A DNA stretch of 64,000 nt, from contig JAJNNX010000004.1 in the NCBI GenBank assembly GCA_023159155.1, positions 1,736,001 to 1,800,000 on the forward strand, in the 5' to 3' direction. The stretch is from Ustulina deusta (lineage: Eukaryota > Ascomycota > Sordariomycetes > Xylariales > Xylariaceae). Positions within the stretch are counted from its first letter, which is position 1, and every line of letters starts with the position of its first letter. Of this stretch, positions 60,248 to 64,000 are shown piece by piece. The notes beneath the pieces were generated by a model that saw only the letters and a program-made list of their open reading frames with translations, was not told the origin of the DNA and did not search any database. The position numbers were made by a program, and so were the translations under genes.

Positions 60248-61318
60248 ATACCCCTTTTATCTAGTTCTTAATACATTATTTTTTATTTACCTATCTTTAT
60301 TATTATTGAGTAGACAGCATGCGCAGCAGCTTATCCCTTCCCTTTTCTTATTTTAGCCTAGCTGCTAGATATTTTGCTCTCTAAGCAGCCTTCCTAGTTG
60401 TATAATATATTGTTACAAGATTAATTACTGCTACTTCATGCTTAATAAGTAAGTTTTTGTTCTTTTTATCCAATAAAGAATTACTTGTAACAATAGGGGC
60501 CTTAAAGCTAACAATAATACAGCCTATCATAATTTAAAGCTCGCTAAGTATATTAAAGCGTTAAAAAAGCATATTACCTTATCAAAATTTTTTAAATATA
60601 TAGAAATACTATATAAATAGCCGGTTTATTTAGAAACTTTTAAGGGTTGTTTTTAATATATAATTATTTTTTATTATATATTTTATTATAATTAATATGT
60701 TTTAAAAAAAACTTTAAAATAAGCTTTAATACTTTGCTAATATAAATAATTTTATTCTAGCTTATTTATATTTAAACTTAAAGTTCAAAATTTTTAACTA
60801 TTAGTACTAAAAGTTTTGCAGCTAGGCTTATAGCAAAAATAGCCGGATATAAGCTAATGTAATAACTAAGGATATTTTATAGTTTTTAAATATAAATCGC
60901 TTAATAATAAAGATTTATAGTTTTATAGCTTACTATTATATTTTTAGTTTTAGAAAAGCTTAATTTTTAGGCTGCTTTAATAATATATAAAACTTAGTAT
61001 ATTTTTATAAGCTATAGGATTAGTATAAGCTAGATTTTTTAAAATATTTAGTTTATAAGGTTAGTTTTATATGCTAAAATTTAGATTATAAGTTTCTAGT
61101 AATTTATTTAAAGCTTGATTAATCTTTTAATAATATTTTATAGACTAGTCAAAAACTAGTAGGCTTTTAAAAGTATTGCTACGCAAGAATTTTAGGCCTC
61201 TTTTATAATAATACGTAGAACATAGAGAAAAATATGGAGGAATGAGCGATAAGCCTAGGCTTGTAGATAATAGTCTGATAGATTTCTGAGGTGGACCTGC
61301 CCTTTACCACCCGAGAGG

Positions 61319-61323
61319 TAGGG
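61319..61323. repeat. Target-site duplication TAGGG, left
   Basis: Five bases directly before the solo LTR; identical to 61818-61822. Confidence 0.75.
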
Positions 61324-61817
61324 TGTAACGATCCTCAATACCGGAGTCGTATCGTGAGCACTAAGCTCCATGATATAACTTACAAACTGAGATTCGTAAG
61401 GCGGGTAGGCCTTGATTGTTGTTCTGGCGTGGTGAATCAAAGTATGAACTGTGCAATTATCACTGAAGGTCGTTAGGGAAGATACTCCCCCTATTCCAAG
61501 AACTTGGTATAGACTTAGATTGAATAGTGAAGTAAGGACAGACTAATTACATAGGAAACGCTCATCATTATATAGACAGTCCTTCTTTTACTCCTAGATC
61601 CGGACTCATCAGGCTCAGACCCTTTTTTTCTCTGAGCACTTTGAGTCCATCATTTATTTCGCTCACCTGGCTCACGCCCTTAAGCCCCTTGAGCCAGTCA
61701 CGTGACCTATGATGCACAATCCCTGGCCGTGGCTTGTCCGCTTGTTTGGCCCCACATTAGACCTGGGTCTTTTTGTGCCCGACCCCTTGGTCGGCCACCT
61801 TCTATTGGTTCGTAACA
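61324..61817. mobile_element. Solo LTR, 494 bp, well preserved
   Basis: Starts TGTAACGATCC and ends TTCGTAACA (TG...CA), flanked by perfect five-base duplications TAGGG. No internal retrotransposon sequence is next to it, so it is a solo LTR left by recombination between the two LTRs of a former element. Composition is normal and it shows little sign of RIP, unlike its surroundings. Its first 11 bases resemble the start of the interrupted 303-bp LTR (TGTTACGATCC). Frames inside it (for example 61672-61884) are not genes. Confidence 0.75.
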
Positions 61818-61822
61818 TAGGG
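61818..61822. repeat. Target-site duplication TAGGG, right
   Basis: Matches 61319-61323 exactly. Confidence 0.75.
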
Positions 61823-63310
61823 GCAGTTACGCCGAGAGTTTTCCTCGTTTGTAGGTAACGATAAACAAGCACGAGGCTCTTCATACTAGGTGAAACAGGA
61901 TTTTAGTCAATAGCCGGCATAGATAGGAATTCCAAGCAAGATTAATAGCTGAAAACCTTAGCTCGAGAAGTGACTAAATACACATAGGAATATCTCATCA
62001 CTATATAGAGAATCAAACTTGAGCGCTTGGTTGAGCATTTGGTATCATTCTTATAAAACCTGTTAAGCCGGTCTTTGGAGTTATAATATAAATATTAAAT
62101 CGCTCTAATTAAGTTATGCCTAAAGCTTTAGTATTCTTTTTAGAAACTTTTTTAGCTATACTATCCTTAAAGCTGCCTTTTATTGTTTTACTTTTTAAGT
62201 ATAAATAGAAAAGCTCTGCTTACTAATAGCAAAAAATACGAAACAACTTAGCAGGGTAGACCTATCCGCCTATATACTATATTTTTTTATTTTATAATAT
62301 ACTTATTAATATATTCACCGGTTTTTAAAAAATATAGAGTATATATAATAATACAATAAATAGCTAGCAATCGAAGTACTAAAAGTTTGATTGTTTGTTT
62401 AGAAATAAAATAAAACTTATAGGTTATAAAAAGCGCTAGTTACTAGAAAAAATAATCTTTAAAAACATATGTTCTAATTATATAAATATAATTTTTATTA
62501 AGGATAGGTTCAAAGTAAACTTAGAAATTACTAAATAATTAATAAAAATGGTAAATTAGGGTAAAAGCGTTATATAGTTAGTTAATTTTAAAGCTTTAAA
62601 TAAGTTCTATAATACTAATATTAAATATATTAAATATTACAAGTATAAATTGTTTAAAAGTATTCTAAATCAAAAGTTAGTTTAAATAACGGTCTAAATA
62701 GAAAATATATATTAGTTTACCCTTTTAATTTGTTTTTATAAAAGAGTGTGGTAAAATATGTACTACTTCGAGCTAATCCGGCTTGATTGGATTATTTGCT
62801 ATTAAATTATTATTATTATCTTAAAAGCTGCTTAAAGTATAACGTTAATTTATTGCTTTAATAAAATCAAATATTTGCAATATTATATATTAATAATAAT
62901 TATAAATAAAACAGTTCTTCTAAAAAACTAATAATTAAAGCCTAGTTCTAACATACTATTGCCTGCTATAACTTTGTACTTTTTGGACTACAGAATATAA
63001 AACTAGGAAAAGCTATAAGGTTTTTTTTATAAAAGCTTTTACTATAAAATATTAGTAGCTAACTAGTAATAATAGCTAAAGTTGCAGCAAAACTTTACTA
63101 GGCAGAAAAAAGTTGTTAAAAAAATATTCAGCAAAGTTAAAGAATTTGGCGTGCACATTTTTAAAATTAACAAGTTTTTTCCTATTAATTAAAAAATCAA
63201 CCGTATTAAAAAAAAAGCATAAAAAATAATCTCTAGATTTCCAAAAAAGCAAACATTTATAAGTAGAGCAAACAAAGCAAGAATAGCTATAGTTATTAAT
63301 AAATAAGCCT
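61823..63310. other. Short island, then AT-rich block
   Basis: Normal composition to about 62080, then TpA-rich DNA without recognisable frames to about 63310. Confidence 0.4.
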
Positions 63311-63897
63311 GTGTTGACATATTAACAGATGTTGTAGAATCTACGGCTAGTATAGTTGCGCAGCTCCGTCTCTAAGGGAGGTGGGTGTAAAGAAGAAAAG
63401 TTGAGGATGCCTTTAAGTAATGATTGGTGGCGGTGAAAGGGCGCTGCTATTTTTTTTCTTGGTTCAGCTTTGAAGATCTTAGATGGTGGGAGCTTAGGAT
63501 AAGCACGAAGTATTGGCAGGCGAGCTGGCGCCTGGGAAAAGGGAGAAAGCAAACAATACTCGTGAAAACAAGCACGCAAATACTATAGCAGAGGGCAGGT
63601 ATTTAAACTAGTAACTAGCCCAACGAGGTGCATCGCTCAGCAGCGAATTGGGGGCTCTCTAGAACATCTGTGTAGGTGCTCTGTGCGTGCCTTGGCGCCA
63701 GGAGCTCGGTGATAGCAATTCCTTACTTTGGCGATGCCCGGACCCCTCTGCGCCCTGTCGATCTAATACGACGTCGCCAATAAGGTCATGTGCTAACGCA
63801 CTTCCGGCGCGTCCTTAATTCCTCACCTCCTTGCATAAACGGCTTTCTAACTTTTTGCTATATCACATCTTGGGTCCGCATTTGTAATGAAATGAAA
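63311..63897 (+). promoter_or_regulatory. Upstream region of the last gene
   Basis: Normal composition. The 85-codon minus-strand frame at 63322-63579 has no recognisable domain and is probably chance. The remainder is the presumed promoter and leader of the gene that begins at 63898. Confidence 0.35.
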
Positions 63898-64000
63898 ATG
63901 GTTAATTCTGCTGGCATATCGGCAAATAATGCCGAGCAGGCACAAATCGTCAAGCTCGAAGCTCCCGACGCATCACAGTCGTATTTCTCTCAAGTTCCCA
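63898..64000 (+). CDS. Start of a gene that leaves the window
   Basis: ATG at 63898 (AAAATGG, A at -3 and G at +4), or the in-frame ATG six bases earlier at 63892, opens a frame that stays open to the end of the window. The first residues read MVNSAGISANNAEQAQ and then a Lys/Glu/Ala-containing segment with normal codon use. Too little is present to name a family. The out-of-frame ATG at 63887 stops at once. Confidence 0.5.
   Translation, partial: MVNSAGISANNAEQAQIVKLEAPDASQSYFSQVP

Larger units (their letters stand above)
56131..61323. other. AT-rich block with small GC patches
   Basis: RIPed DNA. Patches of near-normal composition at 57,180-57,420, 58,980-59,300 and from 61,190 contain no recognisable gene. 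A 17-base A run ends at 57327 after a GC-rich stretch, and a 20-base T run lies at 60228-60247; either could mark the poly(A) end of a retroposon. Confidence 0.35.

Noticed and set aside
1..64000. tRNA, rRNA, CRISPR arrays or bacterial-type operons
   Set aside because: None seen: no cloverleaf with A/B boxes, no spaced identical repeats of CRISPR type, and the gene structure is eukaryotic.

Overview
This window looks like chromosomal DNA of a filamentous ascomycete (Pezizomycotina; my inference). Its two kinds of sequence alternate sharply. Gene islands have ordinary base composition, short introns (47-58 bp with GT...CTAAC/CTGAC...AG signals) and fungal-type genes. Long AT-rich, TpA-rich blocks have almost no open frames; where an old reading frame can still be followed, it is broken mostly by TAA/TAG at former Gln or Trp codons, with Asp/Glu/Gly changed to Asn/Lys/Ser/Arg. 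That C-to-T/G-to-A pattern is the signature of repeat-induced point mutation (RIP).

Layout. 1-6.4 kb: RIP block with a plus-strand relic of unknown type (570-1275) and a minus-strand relic of a fungal NLR (NB-ARC plus TPR; about 1540-3140). 6.5-8.5 kb: SNF2-type ATPase pseudogene. 8.5-15 kb: alternating islands and AT blocks with an F-box pseudogene, small repeats and hairpins. 15-24.7 kb: the main gene island, with a kinase-like phosphotransferase gene, a conserved 217-aa protein gene, a DnaJ-type zinc-finger gene divergent from a C2H2 zinc-finger gene, and a 216-aa gene convergent with the latter. A diverged 0.64-kb tandem duplication and an acidic pseudogene fragment follow.

24.7-40.4 kb: a nested transposon insertion. 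A 303-bp LTR with near-identical 5-bp target duplications is split by a 15,354-bp Ty3/Gypsy-type element (204-bp LTRs, perfect GCTAT target duplication, minus-strand coding), whose interior is heavily RIPed. 40.4-41.05 kb: a gene start that runs straight into the next AT block. 41-50.2 kb: a second Gypsy relic, coding on the plus strand. 50.2-50.8 kb: LTR-like fragment. 50.8-61.2 kb: AT-rich block with one recognisable but unidentified minus-strand relic. 61.3-61.8 kb: a well-preserved solo LTR with perfect TAGGG target duplications. 63.9 kb to the end: the start of a gene that leaves the window.

Five genes look intact or nearly so: kinase-like, 217-aa, DnaJ-finger (exon structure unsettled), C2H2 and 216-aa. 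I see no evidence that they form one pathway; the clearest biology of the window is genome compartmentalisation, with transposons, an immune-receptor-like gene and helicase/F-box genes decaying next to live genes. Exon structures were worked out by hand from splice signals and frame continuity. Family assignments rest on recognised motifs, not on database searches.
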